The notes: generated from the letters alone by a model not told the origin. A stretch of DNA of 8,475 nucleotides from Actinomycetota bacterium (GCA_005884305.1 VAYL01000157.1:3060-11534); one strand, 5' to 3'. Shown: positions 1 to 8,264, counted from the first letter of the stretch. Translations and numbers: made by a program.

Positions 1-1207
1 GCCAGGCTGACTGTGGCTCCTCCTCGCGCTCGACCTGATCGAGCACATGGCGGACGCGACGCGCCGAGATCTCGATGCCATGGCGCTCGGCGATCGACTT
101 GTACCGGTCGTAGTCGCGAGCGAGCTTCAGCGTGACGGACTCGAAGCCGTGCTTGGCGATCTCGAGCCGGGCGCTGTAGTCGAGGATCGAGGTGCCGAAC
201 ATCAGCTCGTCGTCGAACTCGGGCTCGATCAGGATGATGTCGACGCCCGGGTAGCGCTCCTCCCAGTGCTGGACGGCGATGTGTAGGCGCTCGTGTGACA
301 GGAGGCGGAACGCCTGGTTTCCGATCGCCGTGAAACCCATGTCGGAGATGCGCCGCGCCCGAGTCCCCATGATCGTGGGGATGCGCTTGCGGAAGTCGTT
401 TATGAACGGGACCACAGGGTTGACGACGACGATGAACTTGGCGCCGTGCTCGACAGCCACGTCGATGTTGGTGGTCGAGCGGATGCCGCCGTCGATGAAC
501 TCCCGGCCGTCGATGCGCACCGGCTCGTAGATCATCGGCAGCGCACCGGAGGCGGCGACCGCGGTGGAGATGGGTACGTCCATCCACTCGCCGTCGCCCA
601 TCACGATGCGCTCCGTCGAGTCGAGATCGGTCGCGGTGATGTAGAGCTCCGAGTCGAGCAGCCGGAAGTCGTTGGTGCGATCCGGGTCGGCCAGCGCCTC
701 CTCGACGTAGCGCTCGATCCCCCTCCCGCTGTAGATGCCGGTCGGCAGCCCGCCGGCGAGCCCGTTCACCACATCCACGGCGGAGACCTCACCGAGATGG
801 GCCAGGACCTCACGGGCGACGCCGGCGACCCGCAGGGGGAAGGTGAGCGACTTGCGCAGGATCCCGCCGTAGTTGGGATGCAGGAGCGTGCCGAGGTCGA
901 TGTCCGAGAGCGGCGACGGCAGGTCTCGGTTGATGACCCGCATCATCTCCTCGGGCGTGATGCCGTTCGCCACCATGCTGCCGATGAACGCGCCCGCGCT
1001 CGTCCCCACGTAGACGTCGAAGTCGTTGATCGTCCGGTTGACGGCTAGCAGGTCGAGGGCGCGAAGCGCGCCGATCTCGTACACGCCGCCCGTGAACCCC
1101 CCGCCACCGAGGACTAGCGCGGTCTTGGACTGCTGCCTGCGTGATCTCTTTGCCCGAGCTCCCCGCGACTCCGTCCGCGGGCTATCGAGCTTGACGACTT
1201 TGCCCAT
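1..1207 (-). CDS. Patatin-like phospholipase family protein (3' end outside window)
   Basis: Translating the minus strand from the ATG at 1207-1205 gives 402 uninterrupted residues that run off the window edge, so the C-terminus is missing. Patatin hallmarks appear in order: a glycine-rich oxyanion-hole motif GGGGFTGG (residues 34-41), the nucleophile elbow GTSAG with Ser70 (68-72), and the second member of the Ser-Asp catalytic dyad in the DGG motif, Asp239. Proteins of this family are serine acyl hydrolases that release fatty acids from phospholipids or other acyl lipids. The first about 28 residues are rich in Arg/Lys and polar, with no signal peptide or membrane segment, so a cytoplasmic or membrane-surface enzyme is likely. 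The start was chosen because it is the only ATG shortly before the oxyanion motif. No Shine-Dalgarno sequence precedes it. It diverges from the carboxypeptidase gene. The family is confident; the substrate cannot be told from sequence. Confidence 0.93.
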   Translation of the reverse strand, partial: MGKVVKLDSPRTESRGARAKRSRRQQSKTALVLGGGGFTGGVYEIGALRALDLLAVNRTINDFDVYVGTSAGAFIGSMVANGITPEEMMRVINRDLPSPLSDIDLGTLLHPNYGGILRKSLTFPLRVAGVAREVLAHLGEVSAVDVVNGLAGGLPTGIYSGRGIERYVEEALADPDRTNDFRLLDSELYITATDLDSTERIVMGDGEWMDVPISTAVAASGALPMIYEPVRIDGREFIDGGIRSTTNIDVAVEHGAKFIVVVNPVVPFINDFRKRIPTIMGTRARRISDMGFTAIGNQAFRLLSHERLHIAVQHWEERYPGVDIILIEPEFDDELMFGTSILDYSARLEIAKHGFESVTLKLARDYDRYKSIAERHGIEISARRVRHVLDQVEREEEPQSAW

Positions 1208-1217
1208 GGCGGGCCTA

Positions 1218-1223
1218 ATTATG
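1218..1223 (-). promoter_or_regulatory. Possible -10 element for the patatin gene
   Basis: Read on the minus strand the hexamer is CATAAT, one mismatch from TATAAT, and it stands out as AT-rich in GC-rich surroundings. It ends 10 nt before the ATG, so transcription would begin only about 3-4 nt before the start codon. That would give a nearly leaderless mRNA and explain the lack of a ribosome binding site. No convincing -35 hexamer is seen at the expected spacing. Confidence 0.35.
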
Positions 1224-1262
1224 CCTGGCCGCCCAGCCAGCACGTTCCGGGAGGGCCTCCAC

Positions 1263-1268
1263 TAACCT
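1263..1268 (+). promoter_or_regulatory. Possible -10 element for the carboxypeptidase gene
   Basis: TAACCT fits the loose actinobacterial TANNNT pattern and ends 8 nt before the GTG start at 1277, the spacing expected for a leaderless transcript. No Shine-Dalgarno sequence is present and no -35 is evident. The hexamer is short, so it could be chance. Confidence 0.3.
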
Positions 1269-1276
1269 GCGGCGCC

Positions 1277-2536
1277 GTGCGGGATTGGAGGCTGCGAATC
1301 GCGCTTTTGGGCGCGATGTGCCTGCTCCTGGCGATGCCGGCCACCGCCGGGGCGATCTCTCGAGCGCGCCTCGACCGCGGGCTCTCCGAGCAGATGCGCC
1401 GCGTGGGCGGCGGGAGCGGCGCCTGGGTGTACGACCTGGACGCCTCCAACCACGCGCAGCTCTTCAGCTGGGCGTCGGAGACGCCGCGCATCCTGGCCTC
1501 GAACTCGAAGCTGTTCACCACGTCGACGGCCCTCCACCGCTTGGGCGTCAACGCGCGACTCGAGACCCGCCTTTATCCGCAGCCCCGCTCGTCCCTTCGC
1601 CCGCACGCGATCCGGGGCAACCTCGTGATCGTGGGCGACGGCGATCCGGCGCTCTCGAGCAAGGCGTTCGCGCGGAAGCATGGCCTTCCGCTGACGCCGT
1701 TGGGTGCGCTCGCCAACCGGCTGAAGAAGGACGGCATCCGCCGCGTGCTCGGCAGGATCGAGGCCGACGACACGATCTTCGACCGCAAGCGGAGCATCCC
1801 GACGACGGGAGTGGACCCGACCCCAGGGGACATGTCCACCCTGTCCGGACTGTCTTACAACTCCGGAATGAACGGCAGCCACGACGCGCGCAGCCCCGAG
1901 CTCCAGGCGGCGCGCGCGTTGAAGACCAAGCTGCGCCAGCGGGGCATTCGCGTGAAGGGCGGCGTCAGCCACGGCAATCTCTCGACGGGCGCGCTCTCCC
2001 ACGACCCCCTGGCGAGCGTGAGCTCGCCCAAGATCTCGAACCTGGTCATGGCCACTAACCGCCCCTCGAACAACTTCTACGCCGAGATGCTGCTGAAGCG
2101 CCTCGCCGCCAGCCCCGAGAAGAAAGGCACCACAAGTCGCGGTGCCCGCTTGGCGGAGCACTTCGCGAAGAAGCTTGGCGCCCCGGTCCGGATGGAGAAC
2201 GGCTCCGGCCTCACGCGCAGAAACCAGGCGTCCCCGAAGGCGGTCGGGCACCTGCTGCGTGCGATGGCGCACCGTCCGGAGCAGGCCGCGTTCCGCAGAT
2301 CGCTGCCGCTCGCGGCACACCAGGGCACGCTCTCCCACCGCATGGGCGGCACCGCGGCCGACGGCAAATGCCGCGCCAAGACGGGAACCCTCATCGGCGT
2401 GAGCGCCCTGTCGGGCTACTGCCGCACGGGTTCCGGCCTGGTCGCCTTCTCGATCCTGATGAACTCGGTCGACGTTGCAGTCGCCCAGGACGCGCAGGAC
2501 AAGATGGCGGCACTGATCGCGAAGTACGGGCGGTAA
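1277..2536 (+). CDS. dacB: D-alanyl-D-alanine carboxypeptidase/endopeptidase, PBP4 (peptidase S13) type
   Basis: This 419-residue exported penicillin-binding protein should remove terminal D-Ala, or cut cross-links, in peptidoglycan outside the membrane. It begins with a basic stretch (MRDWRLR) and a hydrophobic core, with an Ala-x-Ala site at residues 24-26, so cleavage after Ala26 is likely. All three serine acyl-transferase motifs are present: SxxK at Ser75-Lys78 (SNSK), SxN at Ser264-Asn266 (SNN, the place of SDN in E. coli PBP4), and KTG at 368-370. The family motifs GDGDPAL (120-126) and NGSGLTR (308-314) support the PBP4 class over DacA/PBP5. Length is slightly short for the family, as in PBP4 proteins with a reduced insert domain. 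Two cysteines, Cys364 and Cys382, flank the KTG motif and could form a disulfide. GTG is the start that gives a complete signal peptide. The upstream neighbour diverges and the downstream one converges, so it is probably transcribed alone. Confidence 0.95.
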   Translation: MRDWRLRIALLGAMCLLLAMPATAGAISRARLDRGLSEQMRRVGGGSGAWVYDLDASNHAQLFSWASETPRILASNSKLFTTSTALHRLGVNARLETRLYPQPRSSLRPHAIRGNLVIVGDGDPALSSKAFARKHGLPLTPLGALANRLKKDGIRRVLGRIEADDTIFDRKRSIPTTGVDPTPGDMSTLSGLSYNSGMNGSHDARSPELQAARALKTKLRQRGIRVKGGVSHGNLSTGALSHDPLASVSSPKISNLVMATNRPSNNFYAEMLLKRLAASPEKKGTTSRGARLAEHFAKKLGAPVRMENGSGLTRRNQASPKAVGHLLRAMAHRPEQAAFRRSLPLAAHQGTLSHRMGGTAADGKCRAKTGTLIGVSALSGYCRTGSGLVAFSILMNSVDVAVAQDAQDKMAALIAKYGR

Positions 2537-2589
2537 TGGCGAACCCCCGGCAGTTCCGCAATACAAACGTCTACGGGCAAGTAGGAGGG

Positions 2590-2604
2590 GCGGGAGCCTC
2601 CCGC
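2590..2604. terminator. Hairpin after the carboxypeptidase gene, possible terminator
   Basis: GCGGGA and TCCCGC form a perfect 6-bp stem around a 3-nt loop, 53 nt after the dacB stop in the gap between convergent genes. A second, weaker stem (CGCTA/TAGCG, 2602-2617) overlaps it. Neither is followed by a T-run, so intrinsic termination is only plausible. Confidence 0.35.
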
Positions 2605-2674
2605 TAGCGCCATAGCGGTCAACTTCCCATCGAGTGCGGGATTGAGCCCATATGCGGCCAAAACACTCACTCGA

Positions 2675-2696
2675 CGGCTCGAGCCGATCCCGAGCC
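2675..2696. terminator. GC-rich palindrome between the convergent dacB and ligA genes
   Basis: CGGCTCGAGCCG (2675-2686) is a perfect 12-bp palindrome. The arm GGCTCG (2676-2681) can alternatively pair with CGAGCC at 2691-2696, giving a 6-bp stem with a 9-nt loop. It lies 50-71 nt beyond the ligA stop and could act as an end-of-transcript hairpin for the surE-ligA message. It has no T-run, and such stems are not rare in GC-rich DNA. The rest of the 2537-2745 gap shows no gene I can support. Confidence 0.3.
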
Positions 2697-2745
2697 TAGA
2701 ACTTCGGCCGCAGCCCTCCCCTACTTGCCCTTCCCGCGCCGTGGA

Positions 2746-4782
<2,037 letters not shown>

Positions 4783-5604
4783 CTAGGCGCTCCCGGCACC
4801 CGCGAGCACCTGCCTGAACATACGGTCGAGGTCCCAGTCCTTGAGCCGCGTGAGCCCGTCGCGGTCGGTCAGATCGAAGTGCACCGGCGTGATCGAGATT
4901 CGCTTGCGGGCGACGGCGGCGAGGTCCGTGCCCGGCTCGTCCTCGAAGGACGGCTCGAAGCCGTAGATCTGGTACCGCCGCCGGCCGTCGCCGTCCTCGC
5001 CGACCTGCCGGAGCTTGTCGTTGTAGAGGCGCTTGCCGAGTCCGGTGACCTCGATTCCCTCGGGATCGCCGGCCGGGACGTTCACGTTCAGGAGCGTCTC
5101 GGCCGGCAGCGGCGCCTCGGACAGCATCCGAACGAGCTCGGCGCCGATCCCCGCCGCCACCGCGAAATCGAACGTCCGCCCGGGAATGAATCCCATCTCC
5201 TGCGCGCTTCCCTGCTGGGAGATCGCGATCGCCGGGATCCCGAGCACGATCCCCTCGAGCGCGGCGGCGACGGTCCCCGAGTAGGTGATGTCGTCGCCGA
5301 GGTTTGAGCCGTGGTTGATTCCCGAGACGATCAGGTCGGGCCGCTCGCCGACGAGCCGGAGATCCCCGAAGCGCACGCAGTCGACCGGGGTGCCGTCGGT
5401 CGCGTAGGCGATGAAGCCGTCATCGAGCTCGATCTCCTCGACGGTCAGCGGCGAGCGGGTGGTGATGCTCCGAGCCGTGGCGCTTCGGTTCGAGTCGGGC
5501 ACGATCACGTGGACCTCGATCCCGTCGAGCTCGAGTAGGGCTTTCCGCAGCGCGTGGAGCCCCTCGGCGGCGATTCCGTCGTCGTTCGTGAGTAACAGCT
5601 TCAT
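4783..5604 (-). CDS. surE: 5'/3'-nucleotidase SurE
   Basis: This 273-residue protein is a SurE-family metal-dependent phosphatase that dephosphorylates nucleoside monophosphates, and in some members short polyphosphate, in the cytoplasm. It starts with the diagnostic LLLTNDDGI. The metal ligands expected in the family are present: Asp8 and Asp9 in NDDG, Ser41 in NRSA, and Asn97 in SGIN. The flexible active-site region is intact (SGINHGSNLGDDITYSGTVAAA, about 94-115). Length matches the family (roughly 250-270). The ATG start sits directly before the first beta strand, as in known SurE proteins. It is the first gene of a likely two-gene unit with ligA. SurE is often near stress or repair genes in proteobacteria, but the pairing with ligA here may be only local. 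The upstream gap is shared with the divergent DUF488 gene and holds a strong hairpin that would lie in the surE leader if transcription starts beyond it. Confidence 0.97.
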   Translation of the reverse strand: MKLLLTNDDGIAAEGLHALRKALLELDGIEVHVIVPDSNRSATARSITTRSPLTVEEIELDDGFIAYATDGTPVDCVRFGDLRLVGERPDLIVSGINHGSNLGDDITYSGTVAAALEGIVLGIPAIAISQQGSAQEMGFIPGRTFDFAVAAGIGAELVRMLSEAPLPAETLLNVNVPAGDPEGIEVTGLGKRLYNDKLRQVGEDGDGRRRYQIYGFEPSFEDEPGTDLAAVARKRISITPVHFDLTDRDGLTRLKDWDLDRMFRQVLAGAGSA

Positions 5605-5619
5605 CAGGTGTGTTGGTGA

Positions 5620-5633
5620 GGGGCTTTAGCCCC
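5620..5633. repeat. GGGGC-TTTA-GCCCC hairpin, possible REP-like unit
   Basis: A perfect 5-bp GC stem (6 bp counting T5625-A5628) closes a short loop. It lies 15 nt upstream of the surE ATG and 65 nt upstream of the DUF488 ATG. It lies between two gene starts and has no T-run, so it is unlikely to be a normal terminator. It could be a small interspersed palindrome or a leader structure. Only one copy is visible here. Confidence 0.4.
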
Positions 5634-5686
5634 GAAACTGGCTAGTGCCGTTAATGGGTGTTCAGTCTAGGGACGGCCCTTGCGGC

Positions 5687-5692
5687 GACAAT
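5687..5692 (+). promoter_or_regulatory. Possible -10 element for the DUF488 gene
   Basis: GACAAT, similar to the TANAAT type of -10 box, ends 6 nt before the ATG at 5699. This is the spacing expected if the mRNA begins at the start codon. No Shine-Dalgarno sequence precedes the ATG. No -35 is recognisable, so support is weak. Confidence 0.25.
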
Positions 5693-5698
5693 TCCGGC

Positions 5699-6190
5699 AT
5701 GGCGACGGATAACGGGTTGTTCACGATCGGCCACTCGACGCATCCGGCCGACCGCTTCGTCGACCTCCTGCGCCGGCATAACGTGGAGGTTCTCGCGGAT
5801 GTGAGGCGGTTTCCCGGCTCCCGGCGCAATCCGCAGTTCAACGTACGCCCGCTCCGCGAGTCGCTGCAGGCCGCCGGCATCGCGTACGAGGCGTTCGGCG
5901 ACGAGCTGGGCGGCCGGCGCCGGCCTACCCGGCCCGCCGAAGGAAGCCCATGGCGAGTCGAGGCCTTCCGCGGCTACGCCGAGTACATGGAGACGCCCGA
6001 GTTCGCCGCCGGCCTCGAGCGCCTGGAGGAGCTGGGGCGCGAGCGCCGGACGGCGATCATGTGCGCTGAGTGGGATTGGCGCCGCTGCCACCGGCGTCTG
6101 ATCTCCGATGCGCTCAGCCGCCGAGGTTGGCGTGTGATCCACATCCGGCCTGACGGCCGCACGGAGGAGCACGAAGCGGTGCTTGCCTAG
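5699..6190 (+). CDS. DUF488 family protein
   Basis: This 163-residue soluble protein belongs to the DUF488 family, whose biochemical role is not established as far as I know. Family motifs are clear: FTIGHST at 8-14, LADVRRFPGSRRNPQFN at 32-48, and the C-terminal MCAEWDWRRCHRR at 121-133, with the conserved Cys122-Glu124 and Cys130-His131-Arg132 set. This Cys/His/Glu cluster may form an active or metal site; that is inference. The frame stays open upstream to a GTG at 5645, but the ATG at 5699 is preferred because family members begin a few residues before the TIGHS strand. The 18 extra residues (containing PLMGVQSRDGPCG) look non-coding and would overlap the presumed promoter. It diverges from surE and converges on the membrane-protein gene, with 33 nt between the stops, so it is probably monocistronic. 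Confidence 0.92.
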   Translation: MATDNGLFTIGHSTHPADRFVDLLRRHNVEVLADVRRFPGSRRNPQFNVRPLRESLQAAGIAYEAFGDELGGRRRPTRPAEGSPWRVEAFRGYAEYMETPEFAAGLERLEELGRERRTAIMCAEWDWRRCHRRLISDALSRRGWRVIHIRPDGRTEEHEAVLA

Positions 6191-6206
6191 GGCCACTTCT
6201 TGGCCC
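6190..6206. terminator. Hairpin between convergent stops
   Basis: GGGCCA and TGGCCC pair perfectly (6 bp) around the 5-nt loop CTTCT, starting at the last base of the DUF488 stop codon and ending 17 nt short of the facing gene's stop. The position suits a bidirectional terminator for both genes. It lacks a T-run on either strand, so the call rests on structure and place. Confidence 0.45.
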
Positions 6207-6223
6207 CGTCGTTCCCTGAAGCC

Positions 6224-7585
6224 TTACCGGCCGGGCACCTTTAGCACGGGAAGCGATTCGCAACGCGCGAGACTCGACAGGGTGATCCGATCGGAGCTCC
6301 CCGGGGTCTTCCCCTTGGGGGCGATCACGTGCATGAGGCCGTCGCACTTGTCACGTAGCGCCGCGCGCTCGCTCAATGGGCCGTCGGGCCCAATCAGCTT
6401 TGGCTTCTCCCCTGGCCTCGGGCGCCGGCCGACGTAAATGATCCAGCGGTCCTTCGGGTCGGCATTGAAAGCGGAACGGCGAAGGGCGATGTCGTACTGG
6501 GCGGGGCCCTGGGCGTTGCTATTGGAGACGACGTCCGCGCCGTTGTACGCGCCGCTCCCATTCCCGAGAGCGTCGAAGTGCTTTGGAAGCGACGGCACCC
6601 GCGTGAGGCTCATGTATCGGCCCACGTCAGTGCGCCGCGCGGGAACCTGTCGCACCGCTCCCTTGATGCCGCCCGACCTGAGTTCGCGGGTCATTTTCCG
6701 TGCGCCACCGCGCCTCGCGGTGACGTCGACCACGACCCAGCCGTTCTGCGACGGGGGGAACGGCGCCTCCGAGAAGGGCTTCAGGCCGAAGTCCGTGCAG
6801 CTCGTGTGCCCGCTCTGGATGGCGTCGCCGTATTGAGCGAAGACTCCACCCAGCGCGATCAGCTGGTCGACACCGATGTCGTTCGTGGCGGCGGTGTCAT
6901 CCGGGTTCCGGGGCCGCACCGGGACGAGGATCTTGGCGGCGTTGCGACGGTTGTCGACGGCACGGGCCGGGATACGCACGACCGACTTGCTGTACGGATC
7001 GCCCGCCACTTGGGCGATCATGGCGCCGCTTCGCCGGGCGAGCTGGAGGTCGAACAGGTCCTCTGCGCCGTGGCGGTTTGCGCGGTTGTAGGGGTGTGAG
7101 ATCGGGATGTTCACGTCGTCGCCGAACAGAGTGACCCCTCCGAGACAGTGGGGGCCGAGCTCGACGTAGCCGGCCCAGGTTCCGACGGACTTCGGCGCAC
7201 CCGGTACCGAATGAACCCGAACGCGATCGATGCCGGCGTCGGCCAGCTCCTGGTTCATTTGCGCGTCCGGAGCGGCGGGGTCGGTCAGCCGCAACGTCAC
7301 CCACTTCGTCGTCTTCTCGATCGCGAGCGCCTGCGCGGGTCCCGAGGAGGAACCTCCCAGGGTCAATGCGAGGCCCGCTGCCACAGCGGCCGCGACCACC
7401 ACCGCGGCCACCACTAGTCGCGCCCGATGGTGCCGGCGCTTGGCCTCCGGAGCCGACCCGAGCAGCTCCCGTGCGCCGGATCTAACTGCCTCCCGCTCCC
7501 CAGGTGCCTCGGGCTTGGCCTTCGCCGCCGGGTCCTCGGCGCGAAGGCGCTCGATCAGCTTGTCCCTCTCGAGGTCGTCGCTCAT
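6224..7585 (-). CDS. Single-pass membrane protein coupled to the ECF sigma factor; putative anti-sigma regulator with duplicated outside module
   Basis: I do not recognise a named family for most of this 453-residue protein. Residues 1-56 are charged and probably cytoplasmic, beginning with a helix-like DKLIERLRAEDPAA. Residues about 57-77 form one Ala/Val-rich membrane helix. The remaining about 375 residues should lie outside. The outside part appears to contain two diverged copies of one module. Trp95 (WVTLRLT) and MNQELADAGI (110-119) match Trp283 (WVVVDVT) and MTRELRSGGI (298-307), both at an offset of 188; VP at 127-128 and VG at 134-135 match VP at 314-315 and VG at 321-322 at an offset of 187. 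A later strand-like segment and a single Cys (263 and 414) also recur. There is no HxxxCxxC zinc anti-sigma motif. The ATG overlaps the sigma stop as ATGA, which implies translational coupling. By position it is likely the membrane-bound partner that holds or releases the sigma factor; this is inference, and an unrelated surface protein remains possible. Confidence 0.85.
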   Translation of the reverse strand: MSDDLERDKLIERLRAEDPAAKAKPEAPGEREAVRSGARELLGSAPEAKRRHHRARLVVAAVVVAAAVAAGLALTLGGSSSGPAQALAIEKTTKWVTLRLTDPAAPDAQMNQELADAGIDRVRVHSVPGAPKSVGTWAGYVELGPHCLGGVTLFGDDVNIPISHPYNRANRHGAEDLFDLQLARRSGAMIAQVAGDPYSKSVVRIPARAVDNRRNAAKILVPVRPRNPDDTAATNDIGVDQLIALGGVFAQYGDAIQSGHTSCTDFGLKPFSEAPFPPSQNGWVVVDVTARRGGARKMTRELRSGGIKGAVRQVPARRTDVGRYMSLTRVPSLPKHFDALGNGSGAYNGADVVSNSNAQGPAQYDIALRRSAFNADPKDRWIIYVGRRPRPGEKPKLIGPDGPLSERAALRDKCDGLMHVIAPKGKTPGSSDRITLSSLARCESLPVLKVPGR

Positions 7586-8148
7586 TTCGCTTCCTGAAAG
7601 CCCTCGGCCGGGCGACTTGAACGCACGGCCTCGTCTTCTTCATGTCCGGTTGCGCTCAGATGTTTCGTGAGCTCGGAACGGGCGCGATGCAGGCGAACGC
7701 GAAACGCAGCCGGTGAACACCCGAGCGCCGCCGCGGCGTCGGCCGCGCCCAACCCCTCCCATGCGACCAACCGCAGGACCTCGCGTTGGGAATCGCTCAA
7801 CTGGGCGAAGGCTCTGGCGATCTCGCTGCGTTCCTGGTGAATATCGGCGGGATCCCTCCCCAGATCGATCCGCTTGCCGGCGAGGCGCGTGAAAAGGCGG
7901 GCGCGTCGCTTCACGGAGCGCCGATTGTTGGCAATCACCTTCCGGCAGATGCCGAACAACCACGGAAGTGGGGGCTCCGGCATCTGCTTGCGCCGCCGCC
8001 ACGCGATTGCAAACGTCTCGGCGAGGACGTCCTCGGCTCCGCCGCGATCCTCGACCCGGCGAACCACATACCGGCGAAGCTCCGGGTAATGAGCCTCGAA
8101 CAAGTCGTCGAACCCGGGCTGCGCGGCGGCGTTGCCCTCCCGTCGCAT
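7582..8148 (-). CDS. ECF-type sigma-70 family RNA polymerase sigma factor
   Basis: This 188-residue protein (from the ATG at 8148) has only sigma regions 2 and 4, as in extracytoplasmic-function sigma factors, and should direct RNA polymerase to a small set of promoters. Region 2 spans about 13-83, with FDDLFEAHYPELRRYVV, the core-binding and -10-recognition stretch AEDVLAETFAIAWRR (38-52), and LPWLFGICRKVIANNRRS (61-78). A basic linker follows. Region 4 spans about 115-164, with LSDSQREVLRLVAWEG and a helix-turn-helix ending in FRVRLHRARSEL, which contacts the -35. A short acidic tail follows (residues 169-188). A GTG directly before the ATG (8151) is an equal alternative and adds one residue. 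No Shine-Dalgarno sequence is seen. The stop overlaps the start of the membrane-protein gene, the usual order for an ECF factor and its anti-sigma partner. The target genes cannot be told from this window. Confidence 0.95.
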   Translation of the reverse strand: MRREGNAAAQPGFDDLFEAHYPELRRYVVRRVEDRGGAEDVLAETFAIAWRRRKQMPEPPLPWLFGICRKVIANNRRSVKRRARLFTRLAGKRIDLGRDPADIHQERSEIARAFAQLSDSQREVLRLVAWEGLGAADAAAALGCSPAAFRVRLHRARSELTKHLSATGHEEDEAVRSSRPAEGFQEAK

Positions 8149-8159
8149 CACTAGATCAT

Positions 8160-8264
8160 GTCCGGCTAGCCGCGAACGTTACGCGGTACGTCCGCGGCCC
8201 GGACGGGATCATCCTCGAGCTGGGCCGAGCACATCGCGCCGGCCCGCCGTCTGGTGTCGCATGA
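8160..8264 (+). pseudogene. C-terminal relic of a VOC (glyoxalase-fold) protein
   Basis: In the plus frame ending with TGA at 8262-8264, the translation contains RYVRGPDGIILELGRA (from about 8187). This closely resembles the terminal strand and loop of VOC-superfamily proteins (YVRGPEGIIVELAE-like), where the final Glu is often a metal ligand. A normal VOC domain is about 120-130 residues; here only about 30 can be attributed to it. Upstream, the same frame runs into the antisense of the sigma gene, so the N-terminal part is missing. No start codon or ribosome binding site serves this piece. I read it as a 5'-truncated remnant, perhaps cut when the sigma operon arrived or by deletion. A chance match of a short motif is possible but less likely given about ten consecutive fitting positions. 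Confidence 0.45.
8182..8196. promoter_or_regulatory. Interrupted palindrome CGCGG-N5-CCGCG upstream of the sigma gene
   Basis: Perfect 5-bp arms flank TACGT, 34-48 bp upstream of the sigma ATG. Next to it, at 8171-8185, is a looser palindrome around AACGTT, which on the minus strand contains TAACGT (8181-8176), a TANNNT-type -10 candidate. Either could be an operator or promoter part. The arms are pure G/C in a GC-rich genome, so chance is a serious alternative. Confidence 0.2.

Noticed and set aside
446..1048. 200-codon open frame on the plus strand
   Set aside because: Antisense shadow of the patatin gene, which has an intact catalytic dyad and oxyanion motif.
1262..2566. 434-codon open frame on the minus strand
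   Set aside because: Antisense shadow of the carboxypeptidase gene; low-complexity Arg/Ala-rich translation with no signal or motif.
2536..2607. 23-codon mini-frame starting at TAATG on the carboxypeptidase stop
   Set aside because: Too short, no recognisable features, and it ends within a hairpin; the overlap with TAA is easily chance.
1277..2644. 11-bp direct repeat GTGCGGGATTG at 1277-1287 and 2634-2644, flanking the carboxypeptidase gene
   Set aside because: Several 11-bp matches are expected by chance in a window this size, more so with GC bias; there is no transposase or inverted ends to suggest a mobile unit.
5645..5698. N-terminal extension of the DUF488 protein from GTG 5645
   Set aside because: The 18 added residues have no family counterpart, and the region better fits a promoter for the ATG at 5699.
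7148..7670. Overlapping plus-strand frames opposite the membrane-protein N-terminus
   Set aside because: Ala/Arg/Ser-rich shadows of the membrane helix and charged linker coding region; no motifs or start signals.
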